A stretch of DNA of 54,882 nucleotides, taken from the NCBI RefSeq assembly GCF_015645445.1, contig NZ_JADOGI010000049.1:1-54882 (forward strand), written 5' to 3'. Source of the stretch: Nonomuraea cypriaca. Its GTDB lineage: Bacteria; Actinomycetota; Actinomycetes; Streptosporangiales; Streptosporangiaceae. Under the pieces are notes generated by a model. It did not search any database. It was not told the origin of the DNA and saw only the letters and a program-made list of their open reading frames with translations. Of this stretch, positions 8,720 to 16,802 are shown piece after piece. Position numbers and translations under genes: made by a program. Position 1 is the stretch's first letter. Each line of letters begins with the position of its first letter.

Positions 8720-8942
8720 GCTTCTCCAACAGCTCGACTGCCTTGGCGAACGAACTCGTGTCGATCATCTCATCGGTGTCGATCATGACGGAGAACTCGT
8801 CCTCCATCGCGGCGATCAACGCCATGTGGGCCAGCGAGTCCCACTGCGGGATGGCACGGTATTCCAGGCCGTCGACGCACGCGTCTGACGGAAGGTTGAG
8901 CGCCCTGCGGAAGACGGCCCGCAGGCGATCGAGATGACTCAT
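8694..8942 (-). CDS. Acyl carrier protein
   Basis: An 82-residue acidic protein with the phosphopantetheine site WDSLAHM; the modified serine is Ser36. Size and helix pattern fit a stand-alone carrier protein. It heads the five-gene acyl module (carrier, reductase, ligase, LuxE-like, LuxC-like) and is the presumed shuttle for the acyl group. I chose the ATG at 8940-8942, with GAGAG nine bases upstream. A GTG two codons further upstream is an alternative. It starts a divergent pair with the plus-strand gene at 9026, so the 83 bp between them should hold both promoters. Confidence 0.88.
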   Translation of the reverse strand: MSHLDRLRAVFRRALNLPSDACVDGLEYRAIPQWDSLAHMALIAAMEDEFSVMIDTDEMIDTSSFAKAVELLEKHGIGAAAV

Positions 8943-8975
8943 GATCACTCACTCTCTGTCCTCAAGCCTCGACGT

Positions 8976-8981
8976 AGTGTA
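8976..8981 (-). promoter_or_regulatory. Candidate -10 box for the acyl-module operon
   Basis: On the minus strand this reads TACACT, a good match to an actinobacterial -10 hexamer, 34 bases before the carrier protein ATG. No convincing -35 sits at 16-18 bp. It is only a candidate. Confidence 0.25.
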
Positions 8982-9025
8982 GCGGCACTTTCGCATGCGC
9001 AGAAATCAAGACCCCGTCCCAAGTA

Positions 9026-9976
9026 ATGGAACCGTATAACGAAGCATGGGGCCCTTGGTGGGCTGGGAATGTCGGATTCGGCACGCCGACCGCTACGGGA
9101 GGAATGATGGACGAATCCAATCACTGGTACGGCCACTCGCGCATACTCGGCAGATACTGCGGGCTGCCGGACGAGACCCCAAAACGCATTCAAGGTTTCC
9201 TCCAGCACGGATGGAACTATCTCCACGGATTTCCCCCGAACGATCACTGGTGCAGCCCGGGGTATCCGCGTTTCCTCTGGTCCGACGTGCTGCGTCGCAG
9301 GGGATGGTCGATGGGCCGCAGGGGACAATATCTCATCGGAGCGCCCTGGATTTACCTTCTTTACCAGGAACCCGAGCTGGGCGTGACGTCCGAGCGCAAG
9401 GGTACGATCTGGTATCCCTTTCATGGCTGGGAGAAGTATTCCGTCAGCGGCGACCACTCGCGGCTCGCCGACGAAATCCGAAATGTCGAGACCGGTCCGG
9501 TCACGGTCTGCCTTTATTGGCTGGAATTCGCAAATCCGGACATTCGGCGGGCGTACGAATCTAGGGGCTTTCGAGTCATTTGTCATGGCGAGCGCGGATC
9601 CCGGTGGGAACACAAGGGACGCGACTTCCTGCGCAGGCAGCTGATCCAGTTGCGGCGCCACCGCAGGGTGGCCTCCAACCGGCTCGGCAGCGCCCTGTTC
9701 TACGGCGCCTCGGTGGGCTGCGAGATGGCCGTCTACGGCGACCCGATGCAGTACGACGACGAGCGACCGGAGTACGGCGGCACGGCCCGCCGCCTGCGGC
9801 TGTGGCCCGAACTCCACAGCACCCACGTCGACCCCGGCCTGGCCGGGGAGGTGGCACGACGCGAGCTCGGCTTCGACTACCAGGCAACCCCAGAGGAGCT
9901 TCGGCGAATGTTCGGCTGGAAGCCCTCAGGCGTCGGCACGGGGCGGACGAGCCCCCGGCACGAAGTGCGGCCATGA
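9026..9976 (+). CDS. Unassigned protein in glycan locus, possible glycosyltransferase
   Basis: I do not recognise this 316-residue protein with certainty. It has no signal peptide or membrane segment. It is rich in Trp, Tyr and His in the N-terminal half (ESNHWYGHSRILGRYCGL; LQHGWNYLHGF) and has an alpha/beta pattern later, with the striking C-terminal stretch SNRLGSALFYGASVGCEMAV followed by YGD. The stretch PVTVCLYWLEF and the late GASVG/YGD region are what one sees in GT-B type surface-sugar transferases, so a role in transferring pseudaminic acid is conceivable (inference). The first ATG (9026) lacks a ribosome site; GGGAGG just before the ATG pair at 9104/9107 offers an alternative start. 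Base composition of the first 500 bp is visibly less GC-rich than the neighbours, suggesting separate ancestry. Confidence 0.65.
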   Translation: MEPYNEAWGPWWAGNVGFGTPTATGGMMDESNHWYGHSRILGRYCGLPDETPKRIQGFLQHGWNYLHGFPPNDHWCSPGYPRFLWSDVLRRRGWSMGRRGQYLIGAPWIYLLYQEPELGVTSERKGTIWYPFHGWEKYSVSGDHSRLADEIRNVETGPVTVCLYWLEFANPDIRRAYESRGFRVICHGERGSRWEHKGRDFLRRQLIQLRRHRRVASNRLGSALFYGASVGCEMAVYGDPMQYDDERPEYGGTARRLRLWPELHSTHVDPGLAGEVARRELGFDYQATPEELRRMFGWKPSGVGTGRTSPRHEVRP

Positions 9977-10212
9977 CCAGGTTTTCGCGAGGGAGCGCCG
10001 TCGTCTGGAGGAGCGTAGGGAGCGTAGCGAGCGGAGTGGGGGAAGACGGCGGCATTGGGCGGACGAGCCCGCCTCCACGGGGTGGAGGCCATGAACACAG
10101 CGAGGGAGCGCCGTCGTCTGGAGGAGCGTAGGGAGCGTAGCGAGCGGAGTGGGGGAAGACGGCGGCATTGGGCGGACGAGCCCGCCTCCACGCAGTGGAG
10201 GCCATAAACACG
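9938..10212. repeat. 113-bp tandem repeat with internal hairpins
   Basis: Two nearly identical copies (9987-10099 and 10100-10212) follow a degenerate partial copy (about 9938-9986) that overlaps the end of the 316-residue gene. Each copy ends in a perfect hairpin, GCCTCCAC then three bases then GTGGAGGC. The three loop bases differ between copies (GGG, GCA) while the stem is kept. Each also contains GCCGTCGTCT and, 40-50 bp on, AGACGGCGGC, which can pair. The last copy ends just before the GGAGGT ribosome site of the next gene. No frame looks protein-coding. Confidence 0.85.
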
Positions 10213-10222
10213 GAGGTGGCGG

Positions 10223-11884
10223 ATGGTGACTGAGCTTGTCTCACGAGGTGAGGGCACGCGGATGGATGAGGTACCGGAGAATGTGCGGTTGATCGGCGGG
10301 GAGATGCTGCTGTGGTCTGACATGTCCCACATGGAGAGCATGACGGACTGGCGGGGTGCGGCGCTGGAGCTGGTCAGGCGGATGGTCCCGGCGGAAGTCA
10401 GGGTGCTGCTGGTGGGGCCGCATCCGTACCTGCTGGTGGACGATGTGGTGGCGCGGGCGTCCTCGGTCGACGTGCTGCTGCGTTCCTACCCTGACGCCTG
10501 TGCCCTCGGCGAACGGCATCCGGAGCCGGAGGTGTTCTGCGGGCGGCTGGATCTGTTCGAGGCGGAGGAGCCGTACGATCTGGTGCTGGCGCTCGACGGG
10601 CTGCTGCGCACGCATTCCGCCGAGGCGCCCGCCGCGGCCTGGATCGAGTCGCTCGACGCGTTGGCCGGGCTGGTCGCGCCGGGCGGGCGTCTGGTCCTCG
10701 GCGTACGCAACGATCTGGGCGTCGACCGCTTCATCGAGGCCAGGCCCGTCGACCGCCAGGGTGGCGACGACCAGTGGGCGCCGCACGGCTTCGACCCCAG
10801 CTACCCCAGCGGTCCCGAGTCCCTCGACCGGGGCCTCGCGTCCGCCGGACTGAGCGTGCAGCGGTGTTACGCCGCCTATCCTGGCCGCGAGGCGCCCAGG
10901 GCGCTGCTCGCCCGCGAGGCCCTGGCCCTCGACCTGCCCGAGGCGCTGACGTTCCCGCTGAGCGCGCGAGGCGGCGACCGAATGATGGTGGCCGACCCGC
11001 TGCGGCTGACCCGGCTGGTGTTCAGGCACCGCCTGGGCGAACAACTGGCCCCTCTCTGGCTCGCCGTCGCAACCCCGATCCGCACCGAGGACGAAGCGCA
11101 GAACGAGGACGGGCGAGGGGCGGATCTGCCGTTGGGTCTCCTTGAGGAGGGGTCCCGGGTGTACGAGGTGACCCGGCAGGGCGTGCGGCGGTTGCCCGAT
11201 GGGGAGGAGCGGCCGATCCCGGAGGGCCGGGTGGTCGAGGAGATCCTGGTCGAGGCGTGCGCGCGCGAGGACGTCCGTACCGTACGCGAGCTGCTCGCCG
11301 ACCTGGCCACCTGGCTGGAGTCGGGCGGCGACGTGACGGCGGCGACCGACAGCCTGGTGTACGACGGCACGCGGTTCGCCGCCATCACCCCAGCCGGCGC
11401 CCCCGCCACGACCCCGAACCCGAGGATCGTGTTGTGCAGGATCCTGTGGCGGTTCGCCGTCAGGCTGCTGGCGGCCGGCCACCACCATCCGTGGCCGTGG
11501 CCGCTGGAGGCCGACCAGCTCACGCTGACCCTGTGCGGCATGGCCGACCGGCCCTGCGACCCCGGCGACCTGGACCTGGCCCGCAAGCTGGACGCCGAGC
11601 TGGGTCAGCCGGCCGAGCTCGCCGAGCAGCCGCCGACGTACCGGGATCTGCTGGGCACGCGCGACCGCCTGGCCGACCAGCTCACCGCGGCGCTGGCCAG
11701 GATCGCGCGGCTGGAGACCAAGCTCTCCTACCGCGAGCGCGAGCTCGTCAGGTCGAAGGCCAAGCTGCGCAGAACGCAGCGCAAGGCCAGCGCCTACCGC
11801 AGGACGCTCGGCTACCGACTCTCCCGCCGCCTGGCCCGCCCCAGAAAGGTCGCCCGCCGCGTGATGCGCCTGCTGTCCGGATGA
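10223..11884 (+). CDS. Methyltransferase-like protein with C-terminal coiled coil
   Basis: A 553-residue cytosolic protein. Residues about 40-200 have the layout of a class I methyltransferase: a beta strand VRVLLVGPHP, then YDLVLALDGLLR, then the LVAPGGRLVLGVRN turn. The usual GxGxG of motif I is absent, so SAM binding is doubtful. The middle region is not recognised. The last 80 residues (from LLGTRDRLADQLTAALARIA) form a basic coiled coil. Similar methyltransferase-like plus coiled-coil architecture occurs in proteins that organise surface glycan synthesis (family knowledge, not verified here). The ATG at 10223 has a strong GGAGGT five bases upstream. The gene heads a plus-strand unit with the glycosyltransferase at 11923. 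Confidence 0.7.
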   Translation: MVTELVSRGEGTRMDEVPENVRLIGGEMLLWSDMSHMESMTDWRGAALELVRRMVPAEVRVLLVGPHPYLLVDDVVARASSVDVLLRSYPDACALGERHPEPEVFCGRLDLFEAEEPYDLVLALDGLLRTHSAEAPAAAWIESLDALAGLVAPGGRLVLGVRNDLGVDRFIEARPVDRQGGDDQWAPHGFDPSYPSGPESLDRGLASAGLSVQRCYAAYPGREAPRALLAREALALDLPEALTFPLSARGGDRMMVADPLRLTRLVFRHRLGEQLAPLWLAVATPIRTEDEAQNEDGRGADLPLGLLEEGSRVYEVTRQGVRRLPDGEERPIPEGRVVEEILVEACAREDVRTVRELLADLATWLESGGDVTAATDSLVYDGTRFAAITPAGAPATTPNPRIVLCRILWRFAVRLLAAGHHHPWPWPLEADQLTLTLCGMADRPCDPGDLDLARKLDAELGQPAELAEQPPTYRDLLGTRDRLADQLTAALARIARLETKLSYRERELVRSKAKLRRTQRKASAYRRTLGYRLSRRLARPRKVARRVMRLLSG

Positions 11885-11922
11885 CCGACCCCCGATGGCC
11901 GACGAAACGATGAGGAGTGCCT

Positions 11923-13809
11923 GTGCCGGTCCTTTCGGTGATCGTCCCGTTCTACAACGTCGAGAAGTACATCGGTCCCTGCCTTGACTCCATCGCCGCG
12001 CAGACGCTGGCGGACCTGGAGGTGATCTGCGTCGACGACGGCAGCGTCGACGGCGGCCCGGCCGTCGTCGAGTCCAGGCAGGCGGAAGATCCACGCATCA
12101 GCCTCGTCAGTCAGGACAACCAGGGGGTGGGCAGCGCCCGCAACGTCGGCGTCCGCCGGGCGAGCGGCCGCTACCTGGCCTTCGTCGACGGCGACGACAT
12201 GGTCCCGCGTGCCGCCTTCAAGCGGCTGGTGTCCTCGCTCGACTCCACCGGATCCGACCTGGCCTGCGGAAACGTCATGCGCCTCCACAGGAACCTGCTC
12301 ACCCCGTCGTGGGCGCACCGGCAGGCGTTCGCCAGGCCGATCAAGCGCACCCACATCACCCGCCACCCGCTGCTGATCCGCGACCGGATGTTGTGGAACA
12401 AGGTCTACCGCCGCTCGTTCTGGGACCGCCTCGGCCTGAGCTTCCCCGAGCGCATGTACGAGGACCAGCCCGTCGCCATGGCCGCCCACGTCGGCGCCGA
12501 GTCGGTGGACGTACTGGCCGGGATCGTCTACCACTGGCGGCAGCGTGACGAGCCGGGCACCTCGATCACCCAGCGCTGCCTGGAGCCGGACAACCTGCGT
12601 GACCGGCTCCTGTCGGTGCTGGAGACCTCCGACCTGCTCAGCAGGGGGGCGCCCAAGCTGAAACCGGACTTCGACTGCGACACGCTCGACATCGACATGT
12701 CCGTCGCCGTGGCGGCACTCGCCACCAGGCGGACTCCGGCCGATCGGGAGCTGCTCGACCTGGCGGTCCGCTATCTCGACGGCGTGTCGCGGGAGGCGTG
12801 GGAGAGCATCTCGTTCGCCGACCGCCTCCAGGTCCACCTGCTGCACCAGCGTCGCCAGGACGCGCTGGCCCAGGTGTTCGCCCGGGCCGTGGCGGGCCAC
12901 CTGCAGCCCAGGGTCGGCTCGGCCGGGTTGCTGCGCAAACGCTGGTACGGCAGGCACCCGGCGATGCCCGCCCACCTGTCCGAGGTGACCCACGAGCTGC
13001 GGCTGACGGCCAGGCTGGTGAGCCTCGAGTGGCAGGACGGCGTGCTCAGCGGCGCCGGCCGGGCGGCGATCGGCGGCTTCGACGCGAGCGAGCTGCGCCG
13101 GGTGCGCCTGCGCGTGTGGATGCAGGAGCGCAGGACCGGTGCGACCGTGCCGCTGTCCGCCGAGTACGCCACGCCCACCTGGGAGAACGTCGAGCAGGAG
13201 GACGGCGAGGCGGTGCCCGAGCACGGGTTCCCGTTCGGGTTCGCCTTCGACCCGGCCATGCTGTCGCCCGCCCAGCTCGCCCGGCGCGGCCACTGGGACC
13301 TGCGCCTGCAGCTCAGCGGCCACGGGCTGAAGCTGGCCGGCCGGGTGGCGGGGCCGCGCTGGTCGCCGCCGCTGATCCCGGCGCCGCGGCGCAGGTCGGG
13401 GGTGTGGCTGGTGCCCGTACGCACCGCGAAGGGGGCCTGGGGGCTGCGGCTGCGCAAGGCGGAGGCGATCATCGGCGAGTGCCGGGTGGACGGCGGCGAC
13501 CTGGTGTTCTCCGGCGAGATCAGCGACGTCGGCGACGGGGAGCCGGTGGTCAGGCTGAGACGCAGGAGCGACGGCGAGGAGATGTACTTCCCGGTGACGC
13601 TGGCGGGCGGCGGCTTCCAGGCCAGGGTGCCGCTGGCCGGCATCGACGAGAGCGTCGGCCACGAGTCCTGGTGGGAGGTCGTCATCGACCAGGGCCGGCC
13701 CATCCGCCCGCTCGTACGCGCCCGGCATCACCCGGTCGCGACCGTCGCCGACCGGCGCTTCCTCGTCGACCGGAGCGAGGACGGCGGCCTGCTGCTCGCC
13801 GAACGCTGA
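11923..13809 (+). CDS. GT2 glycosyltransferase with long C-terminal domain
   Basis: The N-terminal GT-A domain of this 628-residue protein shows SVIVPFYNVEKYI at 5-17, VDDGS at 37-41 and the metal-binding DGDD at 89-92. The acceptor-side block MYEDQPVAM is near 178. Beyond residue 330 lies a beta-rich region starting WYGRHP (341-346) that recurs in two other transferases of this locus (19585 and 24145 genes). These enzymes use nucleotide sugars to extend wall or lipid-linked glycans. The start is the GTG at 11923, five bases after AGGAG; a GTG two codons upstream lacks such spacing. The last codons and stop are repeated three times downstream. Confidence 0.85.
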   Translation: MPVLSVIVPFYNVEKYIGPCLDSIAAQTLADLEVICVDDGSVDGGPAVVESRQAEDPRISLVSQDNQGVGSARNVGVRRASGRYLAFVDGDDMVPRAAFKRLVSSLDSTGSDLACGNVMRLHRNLLTPSWAHRQAFARPIKRTHITRHPLLIRDRMLWNKVYRRSFWDRLGLSFPERMYEDQPVAMAAHVGAESVDVLAGIVYHWRQRDEPGTSITQRCLEPDNLRDRLLSVLETSDLLSRGAPKLKPDFDCDTLDIDMSVAVAALATRRTPADRELLDLAVRYLDGVSREAWESISFADRLQVHLLHQRRQDALAQVFARAVAGHLQPRVGSAGLLRKRWYGRHPAMPAHLSEVTHELRLTARLVSLEWQDGVLSGAGRAAIGGFDASELRRVRLRVWMQERRTGATVPLSAEYATPTWENVEQEDGEAVPEHGFPFGFAFDPAMLSPAQLARRGHWDLRLQLSGHGLKLAGRVAGPRWSPPLIPAPRRRSGVWLVPVRTAKGAWGLRLRKAEAIIGECRVDGGDLVFSGEISDVGDGEPVVRLRRRSDGEEMYFPVTLAGGGFQARVPLAGIDESVGHESWWEVVIDQGRPIRPLVRARHHPVATVADRRFLVDRSEDGGLLLAER

Positions 13810-13872
13810 TGCTCGGTCTGCTGCTGGCCGAACGCTGATGCCTGGTCTACTGGCGGCCGAACGATGAGCGGT
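13786..13872. repeat. 29-bp tandem repeat of a gene end including its stop
   Basis: Three units (13786-13814, 13815-13843, 13844-13872) repeat the last codons L-L-L-A-E-R plus TGA of the glycosyltransferase gene. The first two share 25 of 29 bases. The third is more diverged and runs up to the stop of the convergent pseC. Confidence 0.88.
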
Positions 13873-13874
13873 GA

Positions 13875-14999
13875 TCAGCGCAGGATGCCCGCCAGCGTCT
13901 CGACGACCCGGTCCTGCTGGGCGTCGGACAGATCGGGGAACAACGGCAGCGACAGCTCCTCGGCGTAGTAAGCCTCCGCTTGGGGGCAGAGCCCGCGCCG
14001 GTAGCCGAGGTCCTCGAACACCGGATGCCAGTACGCCGGCAGGTAGTTGACCTGGACCCCGATGCCCGCCGCCCGCATGCGATCGTAGACCTCGCGGCGC
14101 CGCCCGTCGCGGACCCGCACCGGGTAGAGATGCCAGTTCGGCGCGACGTACGCACGTTGAACCGGCAGCGTCAGCCCCGGCACGTCGCGCAGCAGCGTGT
14201 CGTAACGCGCGACGAGCTCGATCCTGCGGGCGCGGAAGCGTTCGAGGCGGCGCAGCTGACTCAGACCCAGCGCGCACAGCACGTCCGGCAGCCGGTAGTT
14301 GAGCCCGAACTCATGCACCTCCTGATGCCACCCGCCCTGCCCGGGATCGCGCTGCTCGGCCGGATCCCTGACCAGCCCGTGGTTCCTGAAGCGGACGGCC
14401 CGCGCGTGCCGCCCGGGGTCGGCCGCCGCGACCGCGCCGCCCTCCGCCGTCGTCACCGTCTTGGTCGGGAAGAACGAGAACGTCGTCAGATCCGCGAGCG
14501 CCCCCACAGGCCGATCCTTGTACGCCGATCCGATCGAATGCGCCGCGTCGGCCACCAGCACCGCCCCGACCCGGTCGGCGACCGCCCCCAGCTCGTCGTA
14601 GTCGGCCGGATGGCCCGCGTAGTCCACTGCCGTGACCACCCGCGTCCGGCACGTGACCAGCGCGGCGGCGGCGTCGGGGTCGAGGTTGCCCGTGTCCGGC
14701 TGCACGTCGGCGAAGACCACCCGCGCGCCGAGCAGCGCGGCCGTGGCGGCGGTGGCCACGAACGTCAGCGGCGACGTCACCACCTCGTCGCCCGCCCGCA
14801 CCCCGGCCGCGACGTACGCCACGTGCAGCGCGGCGGTGCCCGAGGTGACCGCCACACACGGCACCCCGCCCGTCCAGCGGGCCAGCTCGGCCTCGAACCG
14901 GCCGACGGCGGGCCCGGTCGTCAGCCAGTCGCCGCGCAGCACCTCGGCGACCGCCGCCACGTCGGACTCCGCGATGGACTGCCGTCCGTAGGGCAGCAT
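13875..14999 (-). CDS. pseC: PseC: UDP-sugar C4 aminotransferase
   Basis: A 374-residue DegT/DnrJ/EryC1-type PLP aminotransferase. In the pseudaminic acid pathway PseC adds an amino group at C4 of the PseB product. The PLP lysine is Lys180 in FSFFPTKTVTTAEGG, with VADAAHSIG (148-156) as the cofactor aspartate region and NYRLPDVLCALGLSQL further on. The N-terminus MLPYGRQSI is typical of PseC. Its ATG overlaps the PseB stop as TGATG, so PseB and PseC are translationally coupled. The family also makes other 4-aminosugars, but the adjacent PseB, F, G, H and I genes fix the assignment. Confidence 0.9.
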   Translation of the reverse strand: MLPYGRQSIAESDVAAVAEVLRGDWLTTGPAVGRFEAELARWTGGVPCVAVTSGTAALHVAYVAAGVRAGDEVVTSPLTFVATAATAALLGARVVFADVQPDTGNLDPDAAAALVTCRTRVVTAVDYAGHPADYDELGAVADRVGAVLVADAAHSIGSAYKDRPVGALADLTTFSFFPTKTVTTAEGGAVAAADPGRHARAVRFRNHGLVRDPAEQRDPGQGGWHQEVHEFGLNYRLPDVLCALGLSQLRRLERFRARRIELVARYDTLLRDVPGLTLPVQRAYVAPNWHLYPVRVRDGRRREVYDRMRAAGIGVQVNYLPAYWHPVFEDLGYRRGLCPQAEAYYAEELSLPLFPDLSDAQQDRVVETLAGILR

Positions 15000-15976
15000 C
15001 AGCCGGCCACCATGCCGCGCAGGTCCTCGACCGAGAGCCAACGGTCGTTGGTGTCGGAGCGGTAGGAGAAGCCCTCGGGCAGCTGCTCGCCGTGTCGCGG
15101 CGGCACGTAGCCCCAGGTGGCGATCGTCGGCTGGACGACGTACCGGTCGGCCAGGCGCAGCGTCCTGCGGCCGTCGTCCGGGCCGATCATCTCCTCGTGC
15201 AGCTTCTCTCCCGGCCGGATGCCGATCTCGTAGACGGGGCTGTCCGGCGCCAGCGCCTCGGCCAGGTCGGTGATGCGCATGCTCGGGATGCGCGGCACGT
15301 AGAGCTCCCCGCCGCGCATCAGGTCGAAGGAGTCGACCACGAACCTGACGGCCTGGTCGAGCGTGATCCAGAACCTCGTCATGCGCTTGTCGGTGATCGG
15401 CAGGCTGCCGCCCTGCTCCGCCAGTCGCTGGAAGAACGGCACCACGGAGCCCCTGCTGCCGACGACGTTGCCGTAGCGGACGACGGCGAAGCGGGTCTCG
15501 TGCGCGGCGGCGTAGTGGTTGGCCGACACGAAGAGCTTGTCGGCGACCAGTTTCGTGGCGCCGTACAGGTTGATGGGGCTGGAGGCCTTGTCTGTGGAGA
15601 GGGCGACCACCTTGCGGACGCCGCAGTCGATCGCGGCCTCGATGACGTTCTGGGAGCCGGCGACGTTGGTGCGGACGTACTCGAAGGGGTTGTACTCGGC
15701 CGTGTCGACCTGCTTGAGCGCCGCCGCGTGGACCACGAGGTCGACGCCGTGCATGGCGCGGGTCAGCCGGTCGCGGTCCCTGACGTCGCCGATGAACCAG
15801 CGAAGCCGCTCGTCGTCGCGGAAGAGCTGCCGGGTTTCGTACTGCTTGAGCTCGTCGCGGGAGAAGACCACCAGGCGGCGCACCCCGAGCGAGTCGAGTG
15901 CGTGGCTGATGAACGCCTTGCCGAAGGACCCCGTGCCTCCGGTGATCAGAATCGATGATCCACTGAGTATGCTCAC
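14999..15976 (-). CDS. pseB: PseB: UDP-GlcNAc 4,6-dehydratase (inverting)
   Basis: First enzyme of the pseudaminic acid pathway: it dehydrates UDP-GlcNAc at C4-C6 with inversion at C5. The 325 residues show the NADP loop TGGTGSFGKAF, VVFSRDELKQYE, HAAALKQVD, STDKASSPINLYGATK (catalytic region) and the end motif RPGEKLHEEMIG. These are closer to PseB/FlmA than to the membrane-bound retaining dehydratases. The start is the GTG at 15974-15976, with AGGGGG six bases upstream. It is divergent from pseF; the roughly 97 bp between their starts must carry both promoters. Confidence 0.93.
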   Translation of the reverse strand: MSILSGSSILITGGTGSFGKAFISHALDSLGVRRLVVFSRDELKQYETRQLFRDDERLRWFIGDVRDRDRLTRAMHGVDLVVHAAALKQVDTAEYNPFEYVRTNVAGSQNVIEAAIDCGVRKVVALSTDKASSPINLYGATKLVADKLFVSANHYAAAHETRFAVVRYGNVVGSRGSVVPFFQRLAEQGGSLPITDKRMTRFWITLDQAVRFVVDSFDLMRGGELYVPRIPSMRITDLAEALAPDSPVYEIGIRPGEKLHEEMIGPDDGRRTLRLADRYVVQPTIATWGYVPPRHGEQLPEGFSYRSDTNDRWLSVEDLRGMVAG

Positions 15977-16073
15977 GTGGGCCCCCTGAAATCGCGCTTA
16001 CGCGCTGTAGTCGTACGAGCAGCCGGTAGCATAGCGCGATCGGTTGACGACGGACGGTCACACGGGGGCTTCG

Positions 16074-16802
16074 GTGCGTACTGTCGGGATGGTTCAGGCG
16101 CGGATGGGATCGACGCGTCTGCCGGGAAAGGTGCTTCGGGAGCTGGGCGGCCGTTCCGTGCTGGGATGGGTGGTCAGGGCGGCGCGTGACTCGGGGGTGC
16201 TCGACGATCTCGTGGTGGCCACCACGACCGAGGCCGCCGACGACGCGGTGGTGGCCGAGTGCCGCAGGCTCGGCGTGGCCTGGCACCGGGGGCCGGTGGA
16301 CGACGTGCTGACGAGGTTCATGGAGGCGCTGCGGGGGCGCGAGGGGGAGGCCGTGATGAGGTTCACGGCGGACTGCCCGCTGCTCGATCCTGCCGTGGTC
16401 AGGGAGGCGGCGCTGGTCTTCCGCGCCGTTCCCGGGCTGGGTTACCTCAGCACCGGCCTGGCCCGTACGCTGCCGCGCGGGCTCGACGTGGAGATCGCCG
16501 GCCGGGCCGCGCTCGAGCGGGCCGACCGGGAGGCGGAGGGCTTCCACCGCACCCACGTGACCTCCTACATCTACGAGCATCCCGGTGACACGCGACTGCT
16601 GGGGCTCGCCTACCAGCCGGTCGCCGGCGACCTGCGGGTCACGCTCGACACCGAGGACGACTGGCGGCTCATCTCCCGCGTGGTGGCCGACCTGGGCGAC
16701 GGGCACGTGCCGGTCGGCACGCTGGTGAGCTGGCTCCGGGCCAGGCCGGAGGTGTGCGGGCTCAACGCCCACGTACGCCAGAAGGCCCTGCGGGAAGCAT
16801 GA
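16074..16802 (+). CDS. pseF: PseF/SpsF-type CMP-nonulosonate cytidylyltransferase
   Basis: The 242-residue enzyme starts MRTVGMVQARMGSTRLPGK, the signature of the SpsF/NeuA-like cytidylyltransferases that activate acidic sugars with CTP. RFTADCPLLDP in the middle is the metal and base-binding block. In this cluster it should make CMP-pseudaminic acid. I chose the GTG at 16074, six bases after GGGGG, because it places the conserved motif at the N-terminus as in relatives; a TTG at 16044 is ten codons longer. The stop overlaps the PseG start (ATGA). SpsF-type enzymes differ from classical PseF, so the substrate is inferred from context. Confidence 0.85.
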   Translation: MRTVGMVQARMGSTRLPGKVLRELGGRSVLGWVVRAARDSGVLDDLVVATTTEAADDAVVAECRRLGVAWHRGPVDDVLTRFMEALRGREGEAVMRFTADCPLLDPAVVREAALVFRAVPGLGYLSTGLARTLPRGLDVEIAGRAALERADREAEGFHRTHVTSYIYEHPGDTRLLGLAYQPVAGDLRVTLDTEDDWRLISRVVADLGDGHVPVGTLVSWLRARPEVCGLNAHVRQKALREA

